Origin: a virus
Length of the DNA stretch: 64,000 nucleotides
Virus record (IMG/VR): IMGVR_UViG_3300033233_000006
Span: 1 to 64,000 of that record
Direction: 5' to 3' (one strand)
The position numbers were made by a program, and so were the translations under genes. This document shows, piece by piece, positions 51,694 through 58,692 of the stretch. Position 1 is the stretch's first letter, and each line of letters opens with the position of its first letter. Under the pieces are notes generated by a model. It searched no databases. It saw only the letters and a list, made by a program, of their open reading frames with translations, and was not told where the DNA came from.

Positions 51694-53297
51694 GCGTCTT
51701 GAACGAGCCCGTGCTCGTACTCAATCGCAACTGGCAACCAGTGACCTTCCTTCCGGTTCAAGTGGCGATCGTCAACGTTATGCGGGACATGGCAAGTGTA
51801 CTGGATGCTCAGAACTACCTCCTCCTCACCTTCGAGGAGTGGGCGGTGAGCGAGCCGGACACGGACCGCTGGATCAAGACGGCTCGCGATCCGATCCCGG
51901 CGCCCGAGGTGATCGTCCTCAAGAAGTACGGCGAGCGTCCTCCCCGGAAGATCGTGTTCAACCGACCGAACCTCGCCAAGCGGGACGCCCACCAGTGCTT
52001 CGCTTCTGGCACGCCGGTCCAACTCGGCGGTGGTCGGTGGGTTTCGATCGAAGATGTGTCGATAGGCGATTCGATCATTACGGCGACTGGTGTTTCGGTC
52101 GTTACCGACAAGATGGCGCAGGAACCGTCTCGTCCCTGTGTCTCAGTTAAGCCGTACTACGGACTGCCGGTCGTCGTTACCGACGACCACAAGTTCCTGG
52201 TGCTCGACAGGGCGGGTGGACTCCGTTTCGTTCCTGCGGCTGAGTTGAAGGGGCATCACGTCGTCTGGCCGCTCGATCGAACGGGAGATGTAATAACTCT
52301 GCCTGCGCCGCTCGCCCGCTTGATCGGTTACTTCATGTCCGAGGGACACACCGCGCGCGACTACCGAGACGGCGTAGAGCAGTATGTTGGCTTCACGATC
52401 GCGCCGCATGAGGACGAACTGGCGGAGGGTATCAAGAGCGCCGTCAGGGCGGTGCTCTCGCTCGACGACAAGCACATCGCCGACAAGATCAATGTCGACC
52501 CGCGAAACGGGAACCAGAGTCGCCGGATCAATGTCGGTTCTCGCGAGCTTGCCAGGATAGTGAAGACTTACGTCTCTGGAAGGAAGGCGCGCGTTAAGCA
52601 GTTCCCGTTCGACCCCATCAACCTCGACGAGAGAACGGCAACCGAACTTTTCGAGGCGATGATGTCCGGTGATGGCTGTGATCTCATGACACGCGATTCG
52701 CCAACTCGCGTGCTTACGACCGCGTCACGGACGCTTGCGCTCCAGTCCCAACGTCTCGCGTGGGGTCTTGGGCGCTTCGCTTCGATCGTACAGGGGCGGC
52801 AGGTCAACTTCAACCCAGGCGCTCCTGTCTACCACGTCCGCTGGTTCCCCGAGACGACGCGGCATCTCGGAAAGGTTGTTCGGGTCGACGGACACACCTA
52901 TATGTCTGCTCCCGTTCAATACGTCCGAGACGTTTCATATGACGGTTTGGTCTGGGATCTCACAGTGAGGTCGGAGGACGAGCGCGGACACACCTTTGTG
53001 ACATCCGCCGGAATCGCGAGCAACTGCCAGTACTGCGGCGCGGACCTCTTTCGCGAGAAGATCACGGTGGAGCACATCCTGCCGCGGTCGCGCGGAGGCC
53101 CGACGAGCTGGGAGAACTGCGTCGCCGCGTGCGAGAGCTGCAACTCGCGCAAGGCCGACCAGACCCCTCAAGAGGCCGGCATGAGGCTCCGCACGGTGCC
53201 GAAGGTACCGGCGTGGCGAACTCGACTCCGGGCGCCCCGAGGCGTAGTGAGGCCGTCGTGGGAGCCGTTCCTCGCGAAAGAGCTGGAGTCGGCCTGA
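51690..53297 (+). CDS. HNH endonuclease (McrA-like layout) interrupted by an intein
   Basis: 535 residues as translated, about 192 after splicing. Mature parts: VLVLNRNWQPVTFLPVQVAI...VIVLKKYGERPPRKIVFNRPNLAKRDAHQ joined to CQYCGADLFREKITVEHILP then RSRGGPTSWENCVAACESCNSRK and AGMRLRTVPKVPAW. This matches a widespread phage/bacterial HNH nuclease with one zinc finger. The intein sits exactly before the first zinc cysteine, so the protein is inactive until splicing. Confidence 0.85.
   Translation: MSVLNEPVLVLNRNWQPVTFLPVQVAIVNVMRDMASVLDAQNYLLLTFEEWAVSEPDTDRWIKTARDPIPAPEVIVLKKYGERPPRKIVFNRPNLAKRDAHQCFASGTPVQLGGGRWVSIEDVSIGDSIITATGVSVVTDKMAQEPSRPCVSVKPYYGLPVVVTDDHKFLVLDRAGGLRFVPAAELKGHHVVWPLDRTGDVITLPAPLARLIGYFMSEGHTARDYRDGVEQYVGFTIAPHEDELAEGIKSAVRAVLSLDDKHIADKINVDPRNGNQSRRINVGSRELARIVKTYVSGRKARVKQFPFDPINLDERTATELFEAMMSGDGCDLMTRDSPTRVLTTASRTLALQSQRLAWGLGRFASIVQGRQVNFNPGAPVYHVRWFPETTRHLGKVVRVDGHTYMSAPVQYVRDVSYDGLVWDLTVRSEDERGHTFVTSAGIASNCQYCGADLFREKITVEHILPRSRGGPTSWENCVAACESCNSRKADQTPQEAGMRLRTVPKVPAWRTRLRAPRGVVRPSWEPFLAKELESA
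51996..53024 (+). mobile_element. LAGLIDADG intein inside the HNH gene
   Basis: Codons 103-445 (343 residues). Starts C-F-A-S-G-T, block B VTDDHKF, two dodecapeptide helices LIGYFMSEGH (about 211-220) and LFEAMMSGDGC (about 320-330), ends AGIASN before Cys+1. The penultimate His is replaced by Ser. The +1 residue doubles as a zinc ligand of the host protein. Confidence 0.9.
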
Positions 53298-53334
53298 AAG
53301 ACTGCGGTCGGCGCTGATGTTGGCGTCGGCCAAT

Positions 53335-53421
53335 GGAGTAGGACCCGCGGGGTAGTCCTGCGGCTCGCCTGGAAAGCGATGGCGCCCGAAAGGGCGTGGG
53401 GTGCAACTCCTCCCTGCTCCG
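53335..53421 (+). tRNA. tRNA-Ser (GGA)
   Basis: Acceptor GGAGTAG/CTGCTCC, long variable arm, loop CTGGAAA, T-loop TGCAACT. Confidence 0.85.
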
Positions 53422-53425
53422 TCTC

Positions 53426-53497
53426 GCCCTCGAAGCGTAGTCAGCGACGCACTGGTTTCGTAAACCAGAGAGCCCGGCGCACCTCCGGGCGAGGGCT
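53426..53497 (+). tRNA. tRNA-Thr (CGT) with atypical T-loop
   Basis: Acceptor GCCCTCG/CGAGGGC, D-stem GCGT/ACGC, loop TTCGTAA. The T-arm is CCCGG-CGCACCT-CCGGG: C54, G55 and C58 all depart from the usual T-loop. Confidence 0.8.
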
Positions 53498-53582
53498 TCT
53501 CGTCGAATCCGGTTGGGACTACATCTGGCCTAATCAGCCTGAACCAACTACGTCTCAGCCACCCTTTCATCGACGGGTTTTC

Positions 53583-53657
53583 GCTCCCGTAGCTCAGGCA
53601 GATCAGAGCGACGTTTTCCTAAAGCGTAGGTCCCAGGTGCAAGTCCTGGCGGGAGCA
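53583..53657 (+). tRNA. tRNA-Arg (CCT)
   Basis: Acceptor GCTCCCG/CGGGAGC, loop TTCCTAA, D-loop AGGCAGATCA, T-loop TGCAAGT. Confidence 0.9.
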
Positions 53658-53660
53658 TCT

Positions 53661-53732
53661 GCCTCCGAAACTTTGAGAGTGAAGCCCGGTCCTGTAAACC
53701 GGCGGAACTCGGTGCGAGTCCGAGCGGGGGCT
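53661..53732 (+). tRNA. tRNA-Thr (TGT), C33
   Basis: Acceptor GCCTCCG/CGGGGGC, loop CCTGTAA with C33, T-loop TGCGAGT, weak D-arm. Confidence 0.8.
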
Positions 53733-53756
53733 TCGACGATCCCAGTTGATGCGCGT

Positions 53757-53790
53757 GGCGCCGGGGTTCCTGCCCGGCGCCGCTTCGTTT
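53757..53790 (+). terminator. Terminator with TTCGTTTCC tail
   Basis: GGCGCCGGG and CCCGGCGCC, a 9-bp stem, then GCTTCGTTTCC; ends the tRNA array just before a GGTAGAAC box. Confidence 0.65.
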
Positions 53791-53794
53791 CCAG

Positions 53795-53802
53795 GGTAGA
53801 AC
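53795..53802 (+). promoter_or_regulatory. GGTAGAAC box, leaderless geometry
   Basis: TAGAAC ends 6 nt before ATG 53809; no ribosome-binding site between. Confidence 0.6.
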
Positions 53803-53808
53803 ATCGGC

Positions 53809-54150
53809 ATGCGAGGCTTCGTCCACTACCTCGTCACCGGTGGCGTTCCGCTCGTCGTCCTGTTCATGGCGCTCTGGCTCATTCTCTACTTCTTCCGGCT
53901 CTCTCGTCCACCAGGGCCCCCGCCTTTCAAGCCGGGTGAAGAGGTCGAGTACAGGCGCGAGACGCCGCTCACCGACGAGGAGGCGCGCTGCCCGGTCCAC
54001 GTCGTCGGGTGCGAGTGGAGCGCGCGGAAGGGCGAGTGGGAGGTTCGACTCGCCTTCACGTTTGCCAAGGACTCGACCTGGGAGGCGACGGCGCCCGCCT
54101 CCCGCGTCCACCACCTCGACATCGTGCGAAGACTGGCCGAACTGGCATGA
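53809..54150 (+). CDS. Membrane-anchored SH3-like tagged protein
   Basis: 113 residues. One transmembrane helix (LVTGGVPLVVLFMALWLILY, about 8-27), then KPGEEVEYRRET...VVGCEWSARKGEWEVRLAF, a barrel-like part, and the end HLDIVRRLAELA. It would hold the tag in the cytoplasm if N-out. First gene of the long tagged operon. Confidence 0.75.
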   Translation: MRGFVHYLVTGGVPLVVLFMALWLILYFFRLSRPPGPPPFKPGEEVEYRRETPLTDEEARCPVHVVGCEWSARKGEWEVRLAFTFAKDSTWEATAPASRVHHLDIVRRLAELA

Positions 54151-54413
54151 CCCCGCCCTTCGCTTCCGGCGACCGCGTCGAGGTCACGGAGTTCCACGGC
54201 GGCTCGATCGAGCAGGAGCCGTGGCACGAGCGGTTCAAGTGCCCGGTACGCGGCTTCGTCGACGATACGGAGTGGTGCCAGGAAGATGACAACTGGCTCA
54301 TCTACGTGGTCGTCGACGGCCACCCAGGATTCGGAGTCACCTACCCCGAGCGCGCCAGGCTCATCTCCGCACCAGAACACCTCGCCGAGTTGAACGATGC
54401 GCCTCCCGCCTGA
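54147..54413 (+). CDS. SH3-like tagged protein
   Basis: 88 residues, MTPPFASGDRVEVTEFHGG...PVRGFVDDTEW...IYVVVDGHPG, ending LISAPEHLAELNDAPPA. Confidence 0.75.
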   Translation: MTPPFASGDRVEVTEFHGGSIEQEPWHERFKCPVRGFVDDTEWCQEDDNWLIYVVVDGHPGFGVTYPERARLISAPEHLAELNDAPPA

Positions 54414-54891
54414 GTCGGAATGGCCCGAATGGAAGCGTGGCGATCGCGCCATCATCGGCGTCATGCGCACCAGACCGCCCGACGGCGTGAGGCGTAGTCC
54501 GAGCGAGACGGTCTACATCCGCGGGACGGTGACGAGCGTCGTGATCGACCTCGGGTGGGGCGGAGCGTGGCGCATCTTCATCCACACCGATGACGGGGAG
54601 ATCGAGAGCTGCTCCCCAGAGAACCTACGCCGGCCCGACGTGATCGAGCTGATCGGAGAGATCCCATGCACTCCAAGACACCGCCCTTCGAGATCGGCGA
54701 CCGCATCCGCCACGGAGAGCGAACCTACGCCCCGGCTAAGAAAGGGTGGCAGCGGGTCTACCCAGGCAGCGTCACCGCGTGCTACTGGAATGACGAAGAC
54801 TCGGACACCGGCTGGTGGGTTACGGCGAAGCTCGACGAAGGTCGAGAGGTCCACGGCACGGCGGGCGAGTTCGAGAAGGTCGTCGACGTGA
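54397..54891 (+). CDS. SH3-like tagged protein with lost stop codon
   Basis: 164 residues as read. Residues 1-90 form the expected unit (WKRGDRAIIGVMRT...IRGTVTSVVIDL) ending RPDVIELIGEI at about 54666. Where neighbours have an ATGA overlap this gene has ATGC, so the stop is missing. Translation runs on for about 73 residues in a frame that overlaps the next gene and looks non-coding. Confidence 0.65.
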   Translation: MRLPPESEWPEWKRGDRAIIGVMRTRPPDGVRRSPSETVYIRGTVTSVVIDLGWGGAWRIFIHTDDGEIESCSPENLRRPDVIELIGEIPCTPRHRPSRSATASATESEPTPRLRKGGSGSTQAASPRATGMTKTRTPAGGLRRSSTKVERSTARRASSRRSST

Positions 54892-54962
54892 TCGAGGCGT
54901 TGGCGGATCTCTACAAGGAGAAGCCGCTGCGTTTCCTGCCCCGAGGTAGAACGGAGACATGA
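54666..54962 (+). CDS. SH3-like tagged protein
   Basis: 98 residues, MHSKTPPFEIGDRIRHGERT...YPGSVTACYWND; the tag VVDVIEALADLYKEK is followed by a basic tail encoded by the next gene's GGTAGAAC box. Confidence 0.7.
   Translation: MHSKTPPFEIGDRIRHGERTYAPAKKGWQRVYPGSVTACYWNDEDSDTGWWVTAKLDEGREVHGTAGEFEKVVDVIEALADLYKEKPLRFLPRGRTET
54945..54952 (+). promoter_or_regulatory. GGTAGAAC box, leaderless geometry
   Basis: TAGAAC ends 6 nt before ATG 54959. Confidence 0.55.
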
Positions 54963-55303
54963 GCGGCGACCTGCCCAAGACGCTCCAAGACGGCCAGCAT
55001 CGCCCCGACCCCCAGGAGCGCGAGCTGGCCGAGAAGACGATCGAGCTGTCCGCGCTGGTGGACGACATCAAGCAGATGCGGGAACGGCTCATCCTCAAGT
55101 CGTCGGCGATCTTCAAGCGAATCCGATCGGGCGAGAAGCTCAAGGCGTCGGAGCGGCAGAAGGTCGAAAAGCTCGCCAAGCACTTCGGCAAGACGCCGTT
55201 CGGGCTCACTGAGGCAGTTCGAGCCGCCAAGGAGGCCGATCTCAGTCCGATGCTCCACGCCTGGATCGAGGCGACGGAAGCACGGGTAACTCGGGGGCTG
55301 TGA
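54959..55303 (+). CDS. Helical coiled-coil-like protein
   Basis: 114 residues, leaderless ATG. Long helices ELAEKTIELSALVDDIKQMRE and KASERQKVEKLAKHFGKT. No tag. Function unknown. Confidence 0.7.
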   Translation: MSGDLPKTLQDGQHRPDPQERELAEKTIELSALVDDIKQMRERLILKSSAIFKRIRSGEKLKASERQKVEKLAKHFGKTPFGLTEAVRAAKEADLSPMLHAWIEATEARVTRGL

Positions 55304-55306
55304 CCA

Positions 55307-55552
55307 ATGCGCGACGCCGATGGCCGCTACTACAAGGTGCTCGATCGCGTCGTGGTCGAGCCGGCGTGGCACGACGGCTCCAGCATCGGAACGACCCACC
55401 TGGTCGGGCGGCCTACGCGCGGCACGCTCATGGAGACGGAGGGGCCCTCTCGGTTCCGCATCCGACTCGACAACGGCCCGATCATCTACGCGATGCCGGA
55501 GTACGTCCGGCACCTCGACGCGATCGAGGCGGTTTCCGAGGCTGACCGATGA
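55307..55552 (+). CDS. SH3-like tagged protein
   Basis: 81 residues, MRDADGRYYKVLDRVVVEPAW...PTRGTLMETEG...RFRIRLDNG, ending HLDAIEAVSEADR. Confidence 0.7.
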   Translation: MRDADGRYYKVLDRVVVEPAWHDGSSIGTTHLVGRPTRGTLMETEGPSRFRIRLDNGPIIYAMPEYVRHLDAIEAVSEADR

Positions 55553-55806
55553 GCGAGAAGCCACTGCCGTGCCCCTTCGCCGCTTATGCGCTGGTCAAGG
55601 TGCCCGAATGGGCACGTCCTCTGTACGTCGGGGTTGTCATGGGCACTGAGTCTCGACTCGCGCCCACACCGGCGGGGGCTCGCCCAGACGGCGCCTGGAC
55701 CTGGTTCATCACGATCGACTTCGGGAAGGGAAGAGGCGTTGGCGTTTTTGAGATGCGACACGTCAAACACGTCGACCCGATCTCGGCGCTGGCGCTCATC
55801 CGATGA
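55549..55806 (+). CDS. SH3-like tagged protein
   Basis: 85 residues, MSEKPLPCPFAAYALVKVPE...YVGVVMGTES...WFITIDFGKG, ending HVDPISALALIR. Confidence 0.7.
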   Translation: MSEKPLPCPFAAYALVKVPEWARPLYVGVVMGTESRLAPTPAGARPDGAWTWFITIDFGKGRGVGVFEMRHVKHVDPISALALIR

Positions 55807-56051
55807 GCGCCGAGGCGAAGGTCGGCGACTGCGTGCGCGTGGTGCGTCCGCACTCTGAGGGCGTGGACAAGTACATCGGCACGGTCGAGGACATCCGCAA
55901 GTACGGCCAATTCCTCCGTTACTACATCCGCCTTCGGAGCGGGAAGCTCCTCAATCTCGACTCGCGGGTCATCAAGCAGCTCGACATCGTGACGGGCTTG
56001 GCGATGCTCGACCCGGAGTTCCAGCCCGACTCGGAGAACGAGAAGCCGTGA
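55803..56051 (+). CDS. SH3-like tagged protein
   Basis: 82 residues, MSAEAKVGDCVRVVRPHSEG...YIGTVEDIRKYG...YYIRLRSGK; tag QLDIVTGLAMLDPE followed by a short acidic tail. Confidence 0.7.
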   Translation: MSAEAKVGDCVRVVRPHSEGVDKYIGTVEDIRKYGQFLRYYIRLRSGKLLNLDSRVIKQLDIVTGLAMLDPEFQPDSENEKP

Positions 56052-56281
56052 GCGGCTTCGAGCGCGGGCAGCGCGTGATCGTTCAGCCAGACAAGAACCT
56101 CGAAGTGGTGCGCGCTGAGGGAGTGGAGATCCGGCTCCCGGCGTTCGGTACCATCGCCCAAGAAGACCCGTGGGGTTATGCGATCGTCCTCGTAGACGGG
56201 CTCACCGAACCGAAGTCGTTCCCGGCCTGGCGCTGCACGCCGCGGAACGTCATCGACGAGATCGGGATGCTCGATAAGTAG
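56048..56281 (+). CDS. SH3-like tagged protein
   Basis: 77 residues from GTG 56048: FERGQRVIVQPDKN...FGTIAQEDPWGYAIVLVDG, ending PRNVIDEIGMLDK. Confidence 0.7.
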   Translation: MSGFERGQRVIVQPDKNLEVVRAEGVEIRLPAFGTIAQEDPWGYAIVLVDGLTEPKSFPAWRCTPRNVIDEIGMLDK

Positions 56282-56306
56282 CGCCACGGCCCGAACTTCG
56301 ACTCGA

Positions 56307-56343
56307 TGCAACTCCTCGCCGGTCGCGTGTCTCAGGGTAGAAC
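56307..56343 (+). promoter_or_regulatory. Both promoter-like elements side by side
   Basis: TGCAACTC, 12 nt, GTGT (56307-56330), then GGTAGAAC (56336-56343), upstream of GTG 56361. The only place where both classes occur together on the plus strand. Confidence 0.6.
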
Positions 56344-56360
56344 GAGGGCGAGGTGACGGC

Positions 56361-56780
56361 GTGGGCATATTCGAGAAGGCGACCAAGTCGAAGCTGACCA
56401 AGAACGGGCGCAAGCTGTCACTCACCTTCACGCAGCTCGTCGGACTGCGCGCGGCGATCCCACACGCGTTCGAGCTGGGCGGTCTCCAGCCGGAGATCGC
56501 TGCGCAGCTTGTTGCTCTTCGGGCGTGGCTCCCCAAGCCACCGATCCCGCACCCGACCACGGACGAAGGCACGATCACGGCGTGGCGAAGCGAGTGGCAA
56601 GGGACGCACCACCTCACGGTGCCGGGCGAGCACCTGACCGCGCTCGCGTTCGCGCTCAAGTTCGCCTTCTGGCTCGCCACGCAGGGGCTCATCGTCGGCC
56701 AGCCGATCGTCTACCAGCGTCGGATCGAGGCGATCGAGAAGCTCGGCGCCGTCGATCTTCTTGCGATCGCGGAGGGCTAG
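56361..56780 (+). CDS. Helical tagged protein, group of five related genes
   Basis: 139 residues from GTG 56361 (GGGCGAGG upstream). Helical body (LSLTFTQLVGLRAAIPHAFELGG, LTALAFALKFAFWLATQG) without a barrel; ends LGAVDLLAIAEG. The next four genes share the layout: LTVPG/LQLHW-type strand, helix in the second half and the tag. Confidence 0.7.
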   Translation: MGIFEKATKSKLTKNGRKLSLTFTQLVGLRAAIPHAFELGGLQPEIAAQLVALRAWLPKPPIPHPTTDEGTITAWRSEWQGTHHLTVPGEHLTALAFALKFAFWLATQGLIVGQPIVYQRRIEAIEKLGAVDLLAIAEG

Positions 56781-56782
56781 TC

Positions 56783-57157
56783 ATGTCTGTCGACTTCGTC
56801 TTCACGATCCCGTTGAGGTACCACGCCGAGGCGGTCGCGGTCTCCAAAGCCGCCGCCTTCGCGGAGGCGTCAGCCGCGGCGGACCGCGTCCTCAGCGCGA
56901 TCGAGCGCGGAACGAAGATCACCGCACTCTACCCGTCCCTTACGCCGCACGATGCGATCGAAGTCCGCGTGGGGCTCGACGACATCTCGGCGCTCAAGGC
57001 GATCCTCGATGCGAACCACTCGCACAGCTTTCCCGTCGTTTCTCCCGACACCGACGAGGTCCAGCTCGACTGGGAGGACTGGAGCTGGCACACGATGCAC
57101 TTGCTCTACTCGTTCGAGCGCGAGTCGGTCGTCGATCATCTCGGGAAGATCCAGTGA
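56783..57157 (+). CDS. Helical tagged protein
   Basis: 124 residues, MSVDFVFTIPLRYHAE...; VQLDWEDWSWHTMHLLYSF then RESVVDHLGKIQ. Same architecture as the gene before. Confidence 0.7.
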   Translation: MSVDFVFTIPLRYHAEAVAVSKAAAFAEASAAADRVLSAIERGTKITALYPSLTPHDAIEVRVGLDDISALKAILDANHSHSFPVVSPDTDEVQLDWEDWSWHTMHLLYSFERESVVDHLGKIQ

Positions 57158-57537
57158 GCCTTCCCGCGTTTCAGCTCACGTCCCCCGCGCCGCGCGATCT
57201 CTACGAGGTGATGACCTGCGCCGAGCAGATCCTCTGGGACACCAGGAACGAGAAGATGCGACCCGACAGCAACCGCGAGTCGCTCCAGCGGATCGTTGCC
57301 GTGATCAAGACGGACCCCGACTACGGTCGTGGGTGCATCCCCAGCCGATCGCCTGTGCTCGAAATCGCGCACGAAGATGTCCGCACTCTGCGCTTCGTCT
57401 TCCTCGTCCTCCACACCGAGCTGGCGATCAAGGAGGAAGTGACCATCCGCTACGAGGAGTGGCTCGAAGTGACGATGGAGACCCTCGCCAAGATCGGCGA
57501 CACCTCGATCGTCGAGCACATCGGACGAATCCTGTGA
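57154..57537 (+). CDS. Helical tagged protein
   Basis: 127 residues from GTG 57154: SLPAFQLTSPAPRDLYEVMTCAE..., YEEWLEVTMETLAKIG, ending DTSIVEHIGRIL. The start SLPAF is repeated in the next gene. Confidence 0.7.
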   Translation: MSLPAFQLTSPAPRDLYEVMTCAEQILWDTRNEKMRPDSNRESLQRIVAVIKTDPDYGRGCIPSRSPVLEIAHEDVRTLRFVFLVLHTELAIKEEVTIRYEEWLEVTMETLAKIGDTSIVEHIGRIL

Positions 57538-57896
57538 GCCTACCCGCGTTCAAGTTCTACGTTCACGCCGGCATCTTCACAGGCTTCGTGGAGGGCCTTC
57601 GCGTTCACAGCCTGAAGACCAACGGCATGCCCGAACCGCCGTTCGTCTGCGATCGGCCCGCCATCAAGGCGATCGACGAGATGGCGGCGCTCAACGCCCA
57701 CCGGCTCCAGCTTCACTGGACGATTCCCTACGACCTGCTCGACGCTCTCATGGACGTGCTCGCGTGGTGGATGGCGAACACGAAAGCCGGCGCGTTGACC
57801 GACGCGGACGAGTTCGCGTTCGACCTCCTCGAATCGGCCCGGGAGTGGCGGCGTCGGTCGATCGTCGATCACATCAGCGAGATCCGGCATGAGTAA
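57534..57896 (+). CDS. Helical tagged protein
   Basis: 120 residues from GTG 57534: SLPAFKFYVHAG..., LQLHWTIPYDLLDALMDVLAWW, ending RRSIVDHISEIRHE. Tandem paralogue of the previous gene. Confidence 0.7.
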   Translation: MSLPAFKFYVHAGIFTGFVEGLRVHSLKTNGMPEPPFVCDRPAIKAIDEMAALNAHRLQLHWTIPYDLLDALMDVLAWWMANTKAGALTDADEFAFDLLESAREWRRRSIVDHISEIRHE

Positions 57897-58290
57897 AGAC
57901 CGACTCGGACCCCCGGTTCGTGTCGAGATCGCAGCCGGCGAGTGGCAGGTCTTCATGCTCGGCCTCTCGTGGGCGATCCGTCGCAGCTACGTCGATCACG
58001 TTACGCTCGGCTACTCGGCGCTTGTCGAGGAGGCGCTTCTCGCGGCGAGCAAGAAGCGGCGGACGCGCGACAAGACGCCCGCCGTGCTCGAATTGCCGAG
58101 GTCGACGCTCGACTGGACTGGCGAGGCGCTCATCCGGGCCAGTCGCGACGCGAAGGCCAAGGTCAACTACTTCAATGGTCGCACGACTAAGGAACGGCGA
58201 GCGTTCATGCGGAACGCCGGGAAGACGATCGAGCGTCTCAAGGCGGAGAACAAGAAGACGGTCATCGACCTCATCGGAGACCTCGGGTAG
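57889..58290 (+). CDS. Helical tagged protein
   Basis: 133 residues, MSKDRLGPPVRVEIAAGEW...; ends KKTVIDLIGDLG with a TAG that is part of a GGGTAGAAC box. Overlaps the previous gene by 8 nt. Confidence 0.7.
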   Translation: MSKDRLGPPVRVEIAAGEWQVFMLGLSWAIRRSYVDHVTLGYSALVEEALLAASKKRRTRDKTPAVLELPRSTLDWTGEALIRASRDAKAKVNYFNGRTTKERRAFMRNAGKTIERLKAENKKTVIDLIGDLG

Positions 58291-58293
58291 AAC
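58286..58293 (+). promoter_or_regulatory. GGTAGAAC box supplying the upstream stop codon
   Basis: CTCGGGTAGAACGG; followed by GGAGAGG and GTG 58309, so here the transcript would have a short leader. Confidence 0.5.
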
Positions 58294-58308
58294 GGAGAGG
58301 GCTTATCC

Positions 58309-58677
58309 GTGTGGTATCCGAATCGAGATCCGAGCCGCGACCCAGACCTCGGCAAGCTCCACTACGGCGTGCTCGTCGACGAAGACTGGTCGTGGACGAC
58401 GCGCCAACCGCAGAAGGGCGAGCAGCGGCCTTACTCACGCGCGCTCAAGCGTGTGATCGGCAAGAACCCGGAGCTGCTCTCCAGTCTTTTCCGAGCGCTC
58501 GCTACCGGCGACGTGACGAGCATTCGTGTGGCCCAGGATGCGATCGCAGACGCCGTCCTGAGCAAGCGCTCAACGTGGTTCCGCAGCGACCGCGGAGCGC
58601 GTCAGAAGATCGACGCCCGGATTCGCGACCTCGCGCTCGCCGACCCGATGACCGTTCTGGCGACGCTCCACGAGTAG
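58309..58677 (+). CDS. Helical protein with tag-like end
   Basis: 122 residues from GTG 58309: WYPNRDPSRDPDLGKL..., helices LKRVIGKNPELLSSLFRAL and VAQDAIADAVL, ending LADPMTVLATLHE. Confidence 0.7.
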   Translation: MWYPNRDPSRDPDLGKLHYGVLVDEDWSWTTRQPQKGEQRPYSRALKRVIGKNPELLSSLFRALATGDVTSIRVAQDAIADAVLSKRSTWFRSDRGARQKIDARIRDLALADPMTVLATLHE

Positions 58678-58692
58678 GAAGGGGTGAGGGAG

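Noticed and set aside
45406-53732. tRNAs as pseudogenes because of the missing U55
   Set aside because: Stems are intact in nearly all, anticodons cover all amino acids, and the change is uniform with a matching D-loop change. Decay would give scattered defects.
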